Below are positions 12,851 through 25,145 of a stretch of DNA of 64,000 bases, one piece after another (the first letter of the stretch is position 1; the number at the start of each line of letters is the position of its first letter). The notes beneath the pieces are model-generated. The model was not told the origin of the DNA. It did no database searches and saw only the letters and a program-made list of their open reading frames with translations. The stretch lies in assembly GCA_004794655.1 (NCBI GenBank), contig SMMW01000001.1, positions 2,564,501 to 2,628,500 of the forward strand, given 5' to 3'. The DNA comes from Marisa cornuarietis. Lineage: Eukaryota; Mollusca; Gastropoda; Architaenioglossa; Ampullariidae. The translations under genes and the position numbers were made by a program.

Positions 12851-15800
12851 AAAACCTCTGAGATCCTGACGAACATCAGCTCGTCTTCTGTGCCTCCACC
12901 ACTCCCTCACTTTTTCTCGATGCTGCATTTTTAACATTAATTACATACCGCCTTCTTTCTGCCTGCTGTCTTACTAAGGTTTTATTTTCTGACTTTGGAA
13001 ATTCCACCTTTACTTATAGGTTTTTCAGAATGAGAAATTCGAACACACACTGTTTGATTTATGTATTTATATTACCAGCGTAGTTCACTGCCGATCTGAC
13101 CCCGCAGAGTTCCCGTCTGTATAGGTTGATGCGATGTAAGAAGGTGCCACTCTCTTTTTTTTTTTTGCCACGTTTGTATCTCTCGCAGTGTTAGCGTTTT
13201 ATTCGGGTGAATACTATTTTTCTTTACTATAATGCTCAGTCAATACTCTTTGTAATACTCAAATTAACGAAATGAGCGTTTTCAAACTTAACGTACAGTT
13301 CCCAATGATAAAAAGTGAAAATGGTGAGAGGTTTATGCTTCTACAGCTTAAGAGTGCAGCTGCAGCCACAAACACGACTGTCAAATTTCAATTGAAAGTA
13401 ATGGTTCGTGTTCTACCTTACTGTCATTTTAATGTGTTGTCAATACCCGTCCTTGCACCCTTCGGGACTGTTGCTGACATTTCTACATCTGGTTTCCTCT
13501 AGCTTGAAGCGCTATGACAATTAAGTGTGTGTGAAGAGCAAGACAGCCTTCTTTGACAGCTATGTGTATAAAGATGACCCGAGTAGCGTTTGCTAGTAGT
13601 ATAGCTGCTGTGATCAATTTAAGAACAACATCGAAGAAACTCTTGAACTGATGGTTGCTTTTAGTTCTTTCCTGACTTACTAGTGTTAGTTTAAAACAAT
13701 GTTCGGTACACAACAGATACTTAACTTTTGTGTTGCAAACATTTAAGTTGAATACTCAATCTATACCCCTATCTGCATAAAACTTCCGTAAACAAGACAA
13801 AATGCATTGCTTTTCCTCCTATCCTAAGATTAGTGATATTAAAAGTAAGCAGTAGGAAACAGATGTGAATTTCTCTTTACTTCCTTAACCTCTTAAAGTT
13901 TAATTAGTGCTGTACTCTTATGAATCTAACGTATTATTTTATTGCTTAATTTCTTTCACCAAACATAAAAAATCTACCGAGTAATTTGTAATTTTCATGG
14001 TAAAATAATCACATACGAAATGAGATGTTTCACATCTTAACTATCAACTCCTGTTTGTCCTCTAAATTTGTTTTTCATCTCTACAACGGGTACATAGTTG
14101 ACATGCCACCCTGTTTCCGTCTCCTGCTTCGTTGTTAGTACCAGAGCAAAATTTGTCTAAACGAACTGCACTAACTGTGTCTCAGGTGGTGTATATAAAA
14201 CACTACCCCTAACCAAGCCACACCTACCCAGTATTGATCCACTTTTTAAGCTAGTTTTTATTCTTCCGAGTCGCTCCGCTCCCCGTAGCCCTGTCCTTCA
14301 TTTGTGCCGTTCCCTGCGCCCGTAAGAAAGGCGTGTTCTGTGACTTAAATGTCTCATGATCTACCCGTTAACATGCTTGTGACAGCGGTTTGAATTTGAA
14401 TAGTATTTAGTAAGCGCTGCTAGCGCCACCACGCATAATCGTTATCACACTGTCGTCCATGTCTAGAGAATGGCGACCTCTGAAATGTAGTCAGCTGTAA
14501 CCAAATAAAGTCAGACACATAGTGAAGTGTCAAGAGCTAATTATATAAACAAATTAGCTTGTACAAGATTTTGTAAATGACAGTTAACGGGTTTAGAAAA
14601 GTGTCAGATAGTAGAGTATTTACGTGGAATTTCCACTTCATGGTGTTCCTTGAGAGTTTAAAACAATCCGACAATCCGCAGATTTTTCTACACTGAAGCT
14701 CCTTTGGTTTACGCGTAAATCTTTTCAACCAAACCCCTGAATACTATAGCACAGGACTTGTCAACAGCATCTTACCTCATTTCTTCTTAGTCCTCCCTAA
14801 AACAAAAAAGGTACCTCCGCACTCCGTCTGTCATGCATTCGGCTTAATAATTCTTTTCATACCGCCTCACCATCTTTCATCCACAGCTTGCTTCAGCACA
14901 TCATCTGTTCTCCCGACCTCCTCATGCCTCTCCTCCCCTCTTACCCCCTCCAGCTATAGCTTCTGTACATCGTCTTTTCCTGACACTGCCATATCTTTTG
15001 CCTCCTCGTTTACTCAAATTTCATTTCTTCGCATCTTATCACGGTAAGACATCAAATAGTCTACATCTACTACGTTCCCTGATCAACTTGTCCTTCTATC
15101 TACACTGTGTTTTCCGCCTGGTTTTTCGTTCTCCTGGTTTAATTTTATTTCTAAACCCTTCGTCACACGACGTTTTACACATGCCTTACCTCCTGAAACA
15201 CCAGCATCGCCCAGAACAGTATGTGCTTTTTGGAGGAAGAGATTTATCATGACCTACCCGGATTCTTTACTCATTGTCATACTCTTGATTACTTTTACTT
15301 AAGTCAGAAAAGTATTAACACTTCTGTGTTCGATTGTTTGCTTTCATACCCTCATGGTCATTTTATCTCCAGCACTTTACTTTAGATGATCAATTAAGTT
15401 TTACTCTTTTTTTTTTTACCCAAATACTTTTTTGAAGCAACTTTTTTTAAAGCCACTGTTTTTACAGCAGAAGTTTTCTTGGAGTTTAATCATGTAGCAA
15501 ATCTGTAAAGTCCTCTCCGCCACCACTAAATCTTTCGCCTGGATTTCAGACAGTAACCGTCAAAGCTCATTATTAACTGTGATTTAATGAATATTTTACT
15601 TTATATCGAGTATGACTGAACCTGCCAAACATCCAAAAGCACAGTGTATGAAAGTCATCTCCGGTATAAATACTGGACACACCATACAGGGCACAAATAA
15701 AATGTGATCCATTGTGTTCCGCAAGCTTTTAAGAAGATGCGTGTTTTAAGGATTTTTACTTCAGATATTTGCCGTCTACAGAGCTCATGTTTTTCCTTAC

Positions 15801-16296
15801 ATACAGACTAGCAAGGTTATCATTCTGATCAGCCTGCTGTCTACAATACAGTCTTATTCTTTTAGAAATGTTAAGTATGCTTTAGTTAGTGAAACTGTCC
15901 CTCAGCGAAACGTGAGATCTTGGTGCTAAGCGATATATTTATTTTATCTAGGTATGCCTTTGTACTTTTGTTATTCAAAATACGCCTTTCGTTTGACGAT
16001 TTTTCGCTGAATGCGGTGATAAGTTGTAATTATTTGTCTTCATTCTTTGCCATGCGACTCATCAGAATAAATTATGTCAATAGCAGATTTCAAATGCTTT
16101 CACGAATCCTAGTCGTGACTGACTGCTTTTCAACGATGCGTGAAATCTGAGGTGTTTGGATGATGCGTGTAACAGTAGCAAGTCTAATACGGCACAAGGA
16201 TTTTAGCTGAGATGTTCACGAGGTAGTGGGTGGTAGAAGTCAAGCTAGGATGCAAAAGAAACACAAGAGGAAACATAAATATCGCATGCCTGCTCA

Positions 16297-16317
16297 CTCT
16301 CTCTCTCTCTCTCTCTT
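16297..16317 (+). repeat. Short (CT)n tract
   Basis: About ten CT units, pure pyrimidine on the + strand. Confidence 0.85.
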
Positions 16318-17960
16318 GTTTCCTAATATCCTTAATATTTCGACAGCTAAATATAGAGCACATGCAGCCCACACTAAGTGTACGCAATGTTTACTATCTC
16401 GGCTAGCGTAGAAGATGTTTGCACTTCGTCTGTACTTTTTTACGGTGAAATCTATGTCATAGTGTCTGTGTACTTTGTAGTGATTCGGCGCATGTAGTAG
16501 CAAGGGCGAAAAAGATAAACTTCGTTACCACCTGAATCAGTCTTGCCTGCCAGTGGTGACACACCTGACACTGACATAATATATATTATAAAATCGTCAG
16601 CACATTATAAATACAACGATGGCCACTATAGCGCTATTAAAATAGTATTTTAAATATTTTCCATATATATTTACATCTTAAATCTGCGACATGCATTGTG
16701 TTTATTTATAAAGAAGTACTAAAGTTGTTGCAAGCTTTAATGACACCGTTCAATGATTGAAGGGAAGTAACTCTAATCAATATTCACCATTGATCAGACG
16801 ACAGTCGGTCTGCCGCGCTGGGCTCATTTTCGATGAAACCACGTACGTGAAAGACAAGTACGTGAACGTGATGAAACTAAGTGACCGTCTTCAGATGTCC
16901 GAAACAGGAAGTACATGATGCTCATTGTTAGGCATTACTACTTCAGCAGAATCAGAAATCAAGATCAGAAACAGTTCATACAGCGAATACCGCATGTCCT
17001 GACGTCGAAAGCGAATGTGCCGACACCGACTTTTGAAGGGAATACTACAAAAAGGTATAGTTGCTCCTATGTCTGACATAAGAAAGATGAGGCATTTTTG
17101 ACTAATAATATTTCGATTTCTGCTAACTATAGGCCATGGCTTTCCTTTCTGTCTACTCTTAAAAGACAGAACCAGGTAGTGCCAATAGGAAGATCAATTT
17201 TCTAGATAAACATTGTTATTTAAGTTTAGGGTCAGCGTAATGCACGAACACTAACTGCACTAACTGATGCAACATGGAACCCTGGAATATTTGTCCCTTT
17301 TATCGTAGACCAGCTTAGTTTTTAGTTTAAACACTTTAATTGATGTTATCACCGTACACTTCATAGAAACAAGGTAAGACTTGCAGTCTTTTTTTAATGT
17401 TTCTTGATTTAAGCTGTTATTTTTGCTGGTTTTTTAATACGAATATAAATTATATAGTATTATGATATATAGATATGTAAAGTAAATACAAGAATTTAGA
17501 CAAAACCATGAAATGATCACATCGCCACTTCACCAGTTCCTTTGTTTCAATATTCCTGTCTGACCGTGGGATCAGCTATCTGCATTCTCCACTTCCCTAA
17601 GTCTGTTCAAGTCTACATTAAAACGGAATTGCGATCTATGGGCATGTACGCGAGCTGCCATGCAGTAATTATAGCCTGTTAATGCCGCCCGGAACAAGCC
17701 GCCGGGTCTGCATGGGGCTGTACTGTTTGACAGTTGCCACTCCTTGGGCTCGGATAGACGGGTTATGTACCCCCGTGATATCGATACGCCCACCGATACG
17801 CTGACACAGCAAATAAAGTGCCAGCAACTGACGTATCTTTAGATACACTGCAGCAGCCGGTTTATAACCTCTTGTTTTATTTTTTTTGTAAACATTTTCT
17901 TCTTAAGGAAGCTTAGGTCAGAACTTATAGGAAAAGCAGCGACAGATACTGATTGTCAGA

Positions 17961-18059
<99 letters not shown>

Positions 18060-18060
18060 C
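17961..18060 (+). repeat. (TCTG)n microsatellite
   Basis: Twenty-five tetranucleotide units without interruption, ending in TCTC. Confidence 0.97.
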
Positions 18061-18440
18061 AGTAAAAGAGATTTCAGCCAGAGTGTAGTGCTGACTCTAT
18101 CATGGCGGTAATACAGTATGAAATCAGTTAAACGTGTAAACTCCAGTCTACTTCATGCAGTTTTGTCTAAACAAGTTGATTTTCCTTAGCATAGAGTACA
18201 TTCCTCAAACTTCAGCATTAGTCTCGCCTCCTCTCTGTCTCTTTAAACCTCTTCATAACATTGTTAACGGCGGACACAAGTATAACAAAATATTAAGCTG
18301 AAAGCTGATGAATTAAAATTTTTCGCTAGATTCCAACCGTTAACATCATGACGTAGTATGGTTCTGTTGATTCTTTCCCCTTGTGGAGGCAAGCAGCCCC
18401 TCCAGTCGTAGCAGAATTAATATGGCAACGAGAACTAAAA

Positions 18441-18665
18441 GGGGAATCAGATAGCCGAGGGTACTGCGTGCACCTGCTAACAGGTTCGATACCCGCATGG
18501 CGCAGCGTATTTCCTTCGGTTGACTAAGCTGTGGAATGGGTTGCTGACATCCTTAAGGGTTGGGAAATATAAGACAATGCTTGAGAGATGGGCACTGATC
18601 ACAAAAAGCTGGCCCCAAGATGACTAGGGTTTCTAACATTTCACTTTGCAGCGACCGAAAGATTA
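18441..18665 (+). mobile_element. tRNA-derived SINE, copy 1
   Basis: The head has an A-box-like stretch (AGATAGCCGAGGGTACTG) and a B box AGGTTCGATACC near 18482-18493. The body runs through TTGACTAAGCTGTGGAATGG and ends near CAGCGACCGAAAG. The same order is seen at 34.3, 56.7 and (reversed) 62.1 kb. It is not a functional tRNA: no cloverleaf closes after the B box. Confidence 0.75.
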
Positions 18666-20148
18666 CTGGAATACTTTTACCATTTTTTTACAGAACCAAA
18701 ACGCCTATGAAGAATTGCTTACAGTTTTCAAACGTGTTCGTATAATTTTTTTCGTTTGTGGATGGGTGCTAGAATGTGGGCGTACTTTTGGGGATTCTGC
18801 CTAATCTTTTTTTATCTCTTCCTTTTCCTTATTTGTTACTTTCAATCTTCTTTTCCAATGTGAAATCTATGTGAATCTCTCTCCCTGTGTTGTGTGTGTG
18901 TCTGTGTGTGTTACAAAACCCTCTGTCAAAGAAAGTGTGTGTAACAGAGTATGGTCTGTGTGTTCGTGTGGTTGAGAGAGAGAGTGACCAAATGGAAAAT
19001 CATCGCAAAGACAGACAAGCATTTAGCCATTTTGCGAGTCTCTCTTAAACTAGGAACGAAAAGGAGCAGCCTTGCAAATTGCCAGAACGTTGAGTCAGAT
19101 GAATTCTTGCCCCAGGCTACAGCTACTGCACGCTGAGTAGCGAACACGGGCCGCGTGGCGTGCTTCCAGACAGATATTTATCTTCTTTGTACGATCACCC
19201 CCACCGTGCAGCAATGCAGCATCCTTCACAAGACTTCTCTTTAAAAATGCTTATTCCAAAATGTGCCTGTTTATCACTTGTTAAGGTTAGGATGTGCCAC
19301 TGACTTTAAAAAACTTGACTTGGAATTTCTGGTTAGCAAAGAATGTGTGAGAAGTTGTCACTAGCAAATGCAGTAAAGGTGTAGTACTACTCTCAAGATT
19401 CTTTCTGATGTGTCATAGAATAGATAAAGAATTTTACGCGGCGCTAACATGTAGCTGGTTAGTGTGGACAGAAGATTCATACAGCTATCTTAATAACTGG
19501 TAAAGATGGAGGGAGCGTAAGACCAGTCTACGGAGAAACATCAGGTGTCTGACACCAGATTTGTGACGTTTTTAGATTCAGTTACATCAACCGTCTATTG
19601 CGTAAAGGAATGGAAACGTGTGGTCTGCCGTGACAGGGGATCGTGTTTGCTGTCATCAGTGCCTGAAAGACAACAGTGGAATGGTTTCAAACAGACGACA
19701 TCAGCTTACACTGAAGACAAAGCTTAGATCCTCGATGCAATTTATGAGGGAAAGAAAAAGATGTGACTGACAAAGCTGGCATTAGGCGATTCAAGCTGTC
19801 GATGATTTTCAAAGAAATGCGCCTCTAGCCAACTGTCTTTGTTTCAGTTCGAATTCACCCCATATCGGTTGTACTTGGCAGGCGCAATTATTTGTTTTAC
19901 ATCCGGAAAGAAAAATGAACCAATCAAAACGCGTTGAAAACATTTCTCAGATGTTTTCCCCAGCCATTTAAATCGGAGGTTGCGTAGTGTTAGTTTTTTT
20001 TTTTTAATCGGAAACCACGTACTACACATTTCGAAAGTCATGCACATCGGAACTCAAAATTACAAGTCTACTGAAGTAAATCGACTGGACAGCAGCATTG
20101 GCCTAAAGTTAAGATGAAGACGTACTTTTCCTGCACGAAGATCTTTAA

Positions 20149-20559
20149 ATGTTCTTTGTACATGGTTTCAACGCATTGCTGTCATGCGATTCTGCAAGAA
20201 AACAAACTCTAGTAGACCTTGCAGCCCCTCTCGGAAAAAAGGACTTTCAAGCTATTATCAGCTGGCTGACACCCTTTCATGATAGGCAGAGAATTTTGAC
20301 AAAAGCAATAATCTTTAACCAGTTTCTTTGTTCTGGTGTAATGACTGATGACATGAATCAGTACCTTTGTAGTCTCAATGATGCTCTGTTGACAAGTCTT
20401 CCAAGGTCCATTCAGAACTTGCTGACTTTTTCAAGAAAAGTAGATTCTGGTTTCCCTTATTCTGCATTAAATAAGCATGCGCTGCTTACACATGATAGAT
20501 GTCATTTTTATGTGTTGGTGTTCAGATTTGCCGCTGGAATAATTTTTCTTAAAGTTTAG
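20149..20559 (+). CDS. Unrecognised 136-codon open reading frame
   Basis: An uninterrupted frame runs from ATG to TAG, and the ATG directly follows an in-frame TAA. Its composition is protein-like rather than low-complexity: mixed hydrophobic and charged residues, with LVDLAAPLGKKDFQAIISW near the N terminus and SLPRSIQNLLTF in the middle. No signal peptide, convincing membrane span or motif is visible. No neighbouring exon supports it. It could be a small gene, a decayed transposon fragment or a chance frame; the last cannot be excluded in 64 kb. Confidence 0.18.
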   Translation: MFFVHGFNALLSCDSARKQTLVDLAAPLGKKDFQAIISWLTPFHDRQRILTKAIIFNQFLCSGVMTDDMNQYLCSLNDALLTSLPRSIQNLLTFSRKVDSGFPYSALNKHALLTHDRCHFYVLVFRFAAGIIFLKV

Positions 20560-23398
20560 AATTTTTTCTTGTTTGAATGAGAATCGTCCTTTTTGTGTTT
20601 CTATGAAGTTTACGCTCTGACGCACGTACGTAGAGAGTATGCACATTAAAATTACCAGTAAATAATATCTTTCATCTCCCTATAGATCCCGTTCGACCAT
20701 ATAGGAACTGTGTAAGAACCCTACACCCATAGTCACTGTTTCGCTGCCGTGGTTATTGTTCTTATACTTTGCGTGGGGGCGCTTTCTTTTCCAATTTAAC
20801 ACCTGCCGCTTTTTCTCCTTGTCATCTCAACACCTCCGGGTTTCCTACGTCAAACCTCAAAAACTCGCCTCACCAGCAGCCTTCCCCCCCCCCTACCTAC
20901 CACTCGCCACCCTTTTACCCAAACCCTGCCTGTGCCACCCGCTCGACCCGTGTGTGAACTGCTTGCTGTCAAGCACACGGCGGACAAGGCCGCGAGCACA
21001 CGATCTGCCATGTTCCCTTATTGTGACAAACAGCTTGAGAGCTTCTTAAACCCAAACACAACACACTCGCAAGTCTCACCTTGAGCCAGTACCTGGTTTC
21101 TTCCCGCCAAATCCTCTCCAAAATACACTCAGAGACGGAGGCAGAGAGCGAAATTTTTTCCCCTCTTTTTTTAAACGAGCAAATATTGCTCTCTGTGTGG
21201 TGACCCGGCAGTTCAGCTCTTCCGACAGGAGAACCAGAAATGCGTGTTGGCATCTCCAGCTGTCTGTTAGCGTGCACTGCGTAAGGCCGACGCACCAGCG
21301 CTTTCGGAGGAATCGGAACTCAAAACAGGAGATCAGATTGTCGGGTCGGCAAAGCGTAGAAACTGCCACAGACTGCGAATTCTCTACTAGTGATCAAAGG
21401 AAGTCGGAAATGCGAAGAGATAGAAATAGAACGAAGAAACTGTCCGAAATTCTTTTTGTATGCAGGCTGCGAAAGACTCCTTAAAGTTCTCTGTAAGGAT
21501 TACTTCTCGACATGCTGGCTAGGATCACCTAGTTTTTAGCGGAAATCATTTGTTTTTGCGTGCGTGTGTGTGTGTGTGTGGGGGGAGTTTCTTGGCTAGA
21601 GAGTTTCTACGCTTGTTATGAAAAGTGAGACATGTAATACTTATCGCCAGTATCTCGTGATGTATCTCTCTTCTTTACAGTTATCATCAACGCCAGAGTT
21701 TCGAGAAAACCGTAAGAAAGATCGCAGAAAGTACTTTTAACAGTCCGACGATTTTCAAGTGGTACGCCAGACTTCTCTTTCCTTTTCTCTCTTAGCCATA
21801 TTCCCCAATTCACCCCTTTCCCCCAGCTCTCTGTTTAAGTTGACAAAGTGATGGAATGAGTGAGTACGCCGTCTTGGTTATCCTTCCCACCTTCCGTTCG
21901 CGGTCTTTCTCCAATCAAATATCTGCGTCATATCAAGATTGAATGCCGGAAAATGAATTACGAGCAAAACAAGTAATCAGTCAGCTTCCGCTGTCCTTAG
22001 TTCTTTAGCTGCTTCCCTTAGTTCTTTAGTTCTCAGACACGTGATCCTACATCAGCGGCCGTGAAGCCATCCATTTATGTCGAAAACCGCAAACCTCAAA
22101 GAGCAGCAGACAGTGGAGTTCCAGAGCTGTGAGGCTTGAGAAGAAACAGAGCGGGGAGACGGGCACAGGGCAGCCAAGTGGAGCAAGACAACTGACGACT
22201 TGAAAGTGTGTCCTGCAATGATGCCAACCTGGGTACATTACGTAAAACACCGTTACTCAAAGACAAAGAAACAAGAAAGAAGGACAATTTCCGCAGAAAG
22301 CAACCAGCTGCTTTGAATAACTCAAGCAAAAAAAAAAAAAAGGAAAGAACCCCCCTCAGAGAACTGAACCATCAATATTGAAACAAAAGGATGAGATCAG
22401 CTGTGAGACTAGGAAGATGTTTCGAGAACTTTATTCACTATTTACGAATACACAAGGAGATCTTCTCGTCTTTCTTGTTCTTTCTCGTTCCCTTTTCCAT
22501 CTTTTGTTTTTATCCTTTTTTATGATAGATTTCTGGCAATTCTGTTGTTTAAATTGACCGTTCCACCAATGCCTACAGTTGGTTTTCTTATACAATATTA
22601 CCAGCAACTTGAGCTCTGCTTGAGAACGTCTTTCCTGACATAGAATGTCTTGCACCCTGTAGTATGGACGGAAGGCAAGAGCTGTTAAAAGTTTACACGC
22701 TTTTCTCATTCCTTTCAGACCACTCTTGAATTTCAAATGGGGAAGCAACTTCCCCCCCCATCCCAAAGTAAAAGAAAACAAAACAACGAAAGACTAGACA
22801 TGCAATGCCACCCCTGACCTTGCCGTGACCTTAACTCATTGCACTGGGCTGAACGTCGCTGATGTTGAACAAAAATTAAAATAAATATAAAAAGAGAGAG
22901 CGATACCGCAGTGATGGAAAAGCCATCTCAACCATGTGTGTTCTCACTCTCGTTTTTGCACTTCCATCGACCTGTTCTGGCAGGGGGCTAGTCACTGTTA
23001 CCTGTTACATTGCCTTCTGACTCATCTTTAGTGCTATTCTCCTCTTGTTTCGCGGCGTGTTCAGCGTATTACGCAGGAAATTCCGGCCCAAGACAAGAAA
23101 GAAAAAAAAAACGATGGTTCAAGTCCCAGACTTTATGTATACCTTCCCTATAACATTGCCGCAACCCCCGTCCACTCATAAGACAAAAACAGAACCAAAA
23201 AAATCGATTCCCCGAAAATTATAATTCGACATGTTGGGTTTGCTATGTATCTTCTGCCTCGAGCGAGGCACTTCTGCTTGTCACGCTGCCAGGAGGATAT
23301 GAAGGGGTTTGTTGTTCAGGATTGGATCGCAATGGATTTTGAAAGGGGCCATGGATTTCTTTATAGTTGGTGACCACTTTCTATGTTTATCATTTTAG

Positions 23399-23532
23399 GT
23401 CACTTGCTGCCGATGGTTGTGCAGATGCGGTTCTTAGGTGGATCCGTCGTCACGCTGATCGTGACGATGATCGACGATGGCCACACCACTGTGTTCGGAA
23501 TCTCTTTGTTTTATCGATGGTGGAATTGGCAG
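23399..23532 (+). other. Orphan exon-like open block with AG and GT boundaries
   Basis: A 134-nt block is preceded by TTTATCATTTTAG and followed by GTACTT. The phase-1 reading gives about 44 residues, including VQMRFLGGSVVTLIVTMIDD and ending in FYRWWNWQ. A second frame is also open, which weakens the case. I recognise no family and found no partner exon nearby. It is listed as a weak exon candidate only. Confidence 0.15.
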
Positions 23533-24011
23533 GTACTTTCCCGTCCAGTGTTCGTCTGTGCATGTAGCTGCTCGTTATCGAAGATTATAACATTCGCTCT
23601 GCCTGTCGGTTCTAGGACGTTAGCCCGAGAAGGCAGTGGAGACTAGTCGCTTTAAGGGAGACAATTCGTACGTGGCTCAGTTTACCCTCGCGCTGACAGT
23701 CCCGCTTTGTAGCCATTTTTTTCTGTTTTTTTTGTTTTAAGATTCGCCAGTTAGTTCAGTTCTGTTCCGTATTTCTACATCTTAAAGTACCTTTAGGTAT
23801 TCCGGCAACAAACATAATGTACAGTTTTTCTTCCGAGATCTTCTACAAGCTTTTATGACTTCAAAAATTTCGTTTCATTCTGTGTTCTGTACGAATAGGC
23901 ACAGTGCCTGGCACGTGAAGCCGTGAATTCTAATGCAAACAAATCATGCCTATCTTGTTCCAGAACTGATCGCGCCTCGGGTCAGCCTGCCGGAGGATGG
24001 CTGCGCATCGC

Positions 24012-24013
<2 letters not shown>

Positions 24014-24065
<52 letters not shown>
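24014..24065 (+). repeat. (CA)n microsatellite
   Basis: About 26 CA units, perfect. Confidence 0.96.
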
Positions 24066-24067
<2 letters not shown>

Positions 24068-24398
24068 TGCGCTATCTCGGTGTGGATATGTGTACCTGGT
24101 ACAGCCAGGTGTCTGAACCTAGAGAGATAACACTTCTGTAAGCGAACAGTCTCGAAAACGAGTGTAGCGCCGAAGGCGTTCCCGCTACAGTAATTATTAA
24201 TTACTGACTGAAATTTCATTTCTCTCCATCGCATTGAGCTATGGGGAGTCGTTCGTCCGAAATTAAATTTCCTCGAAAGTCTCTCGAAGAAATGTTTTAG
24301 CGTTATATACATTTTATTAATTTCTATCTCCCTCTCGTATAGGTGTGTCATTGTGTATGCGTGTCTGTATGTGTGGGTTTCTGTGTGTCTTTGTGTTT

Positions 24399-24446
24399 GC
24401 GTGTGTGTGTGTGTGTGTGTGTGCGAGCGTGAGCGCGCGCGCGCGT
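24399..24446 (+). repeat. (GT)n followed by (GC)n
   Basis: A GT run at about 24401-24422 is followed by GCGAGCGTGA and a GCGCGC run, mostly alternating purine-pyrimidine. Confidence 0.85.
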
Positions 24447-24836
24447 TGCTTGTAATGAATCTTATTATCGCACTTTGCTTCTCTATCGTGTTTTCTGCGC
24501 TACATCAGACATTAGTCTGCTCAGGAAGCAGAGCTTCCATAAATGCTCTCTTTTGTTATCAGCTCAAAGCGTATAGCAATTAAGAGTTCTGAAAGTTAAG
24601 TGCTAGAAAAAAAACCTTGGGGAAGGTAGGAAATGCAAAAAGTATTGAATGTCATAAAAACAATACATGGATCTAGACTGATGACAACGGAGTGAGTGAA
24701 TCTGCTATAAATGTTTTTCCTTTAGTGCTTGTTTCTTCCTTAAGTGACGAAATTGCTGCTTATTTGAATGTGCAAGGAGCTGAACGCTTTATTTACATTT
24801 TTATAATCGCTTTAGTTCCTGGTCCCTAAAGAGCAG

Positions 24837-25145
24837 GGGCCGTATATAGTTAGGAAGCAAGGGTAAGTCTCTGCCCTGGGAGAATGTGCCAAAAAATTCA
24901 AGAACAGGCGTCTTGTTTCCGAAGTTGTAAGCAGTGTCCATATCCCATAGGTGCTGTTTTACCCTTGGAGCCGTAGTTATAAAGTGGTGGGAAAGGTGTC
25001 ATAGGAAAAGGAAACATAAAGTAGTGTCCGCGGGGTCTCGACACTGCTTTATAACTTCGGAAACAAGACGCTTTTCCTTTACTTCCCTACTTGGGAAAAC
25101 GACTTACTCTCGCTTTTTAACTACGGTCTCTGGTTACGGCTCTGG
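24837..25145. mobile_element. Foldback element with long imperfect inverted arms
   Basis: The inner arms 24908-24938 and 25040-25071 are nearly exact reverse complements (GCGTCTTGTTTCCGAAGTTR core, then AAGCAGTGTC). Weaker complementarity extends outwards on both sides (GAGAGTAAGTC and CCGTAGTTA type matches) for about 70 nt. Transcription would give a hairpin with a loop of about 100 nt. A non-autonomous DNA transposon is the likely origin. Confidence 0.6.

Noticed and set aside
22431..22781. 116-codon reverse-strand frame
   Set aside because: Lys/Arg-rich low-complexity end from a pyrimidine-rich tract; no family resemblance or splice context.
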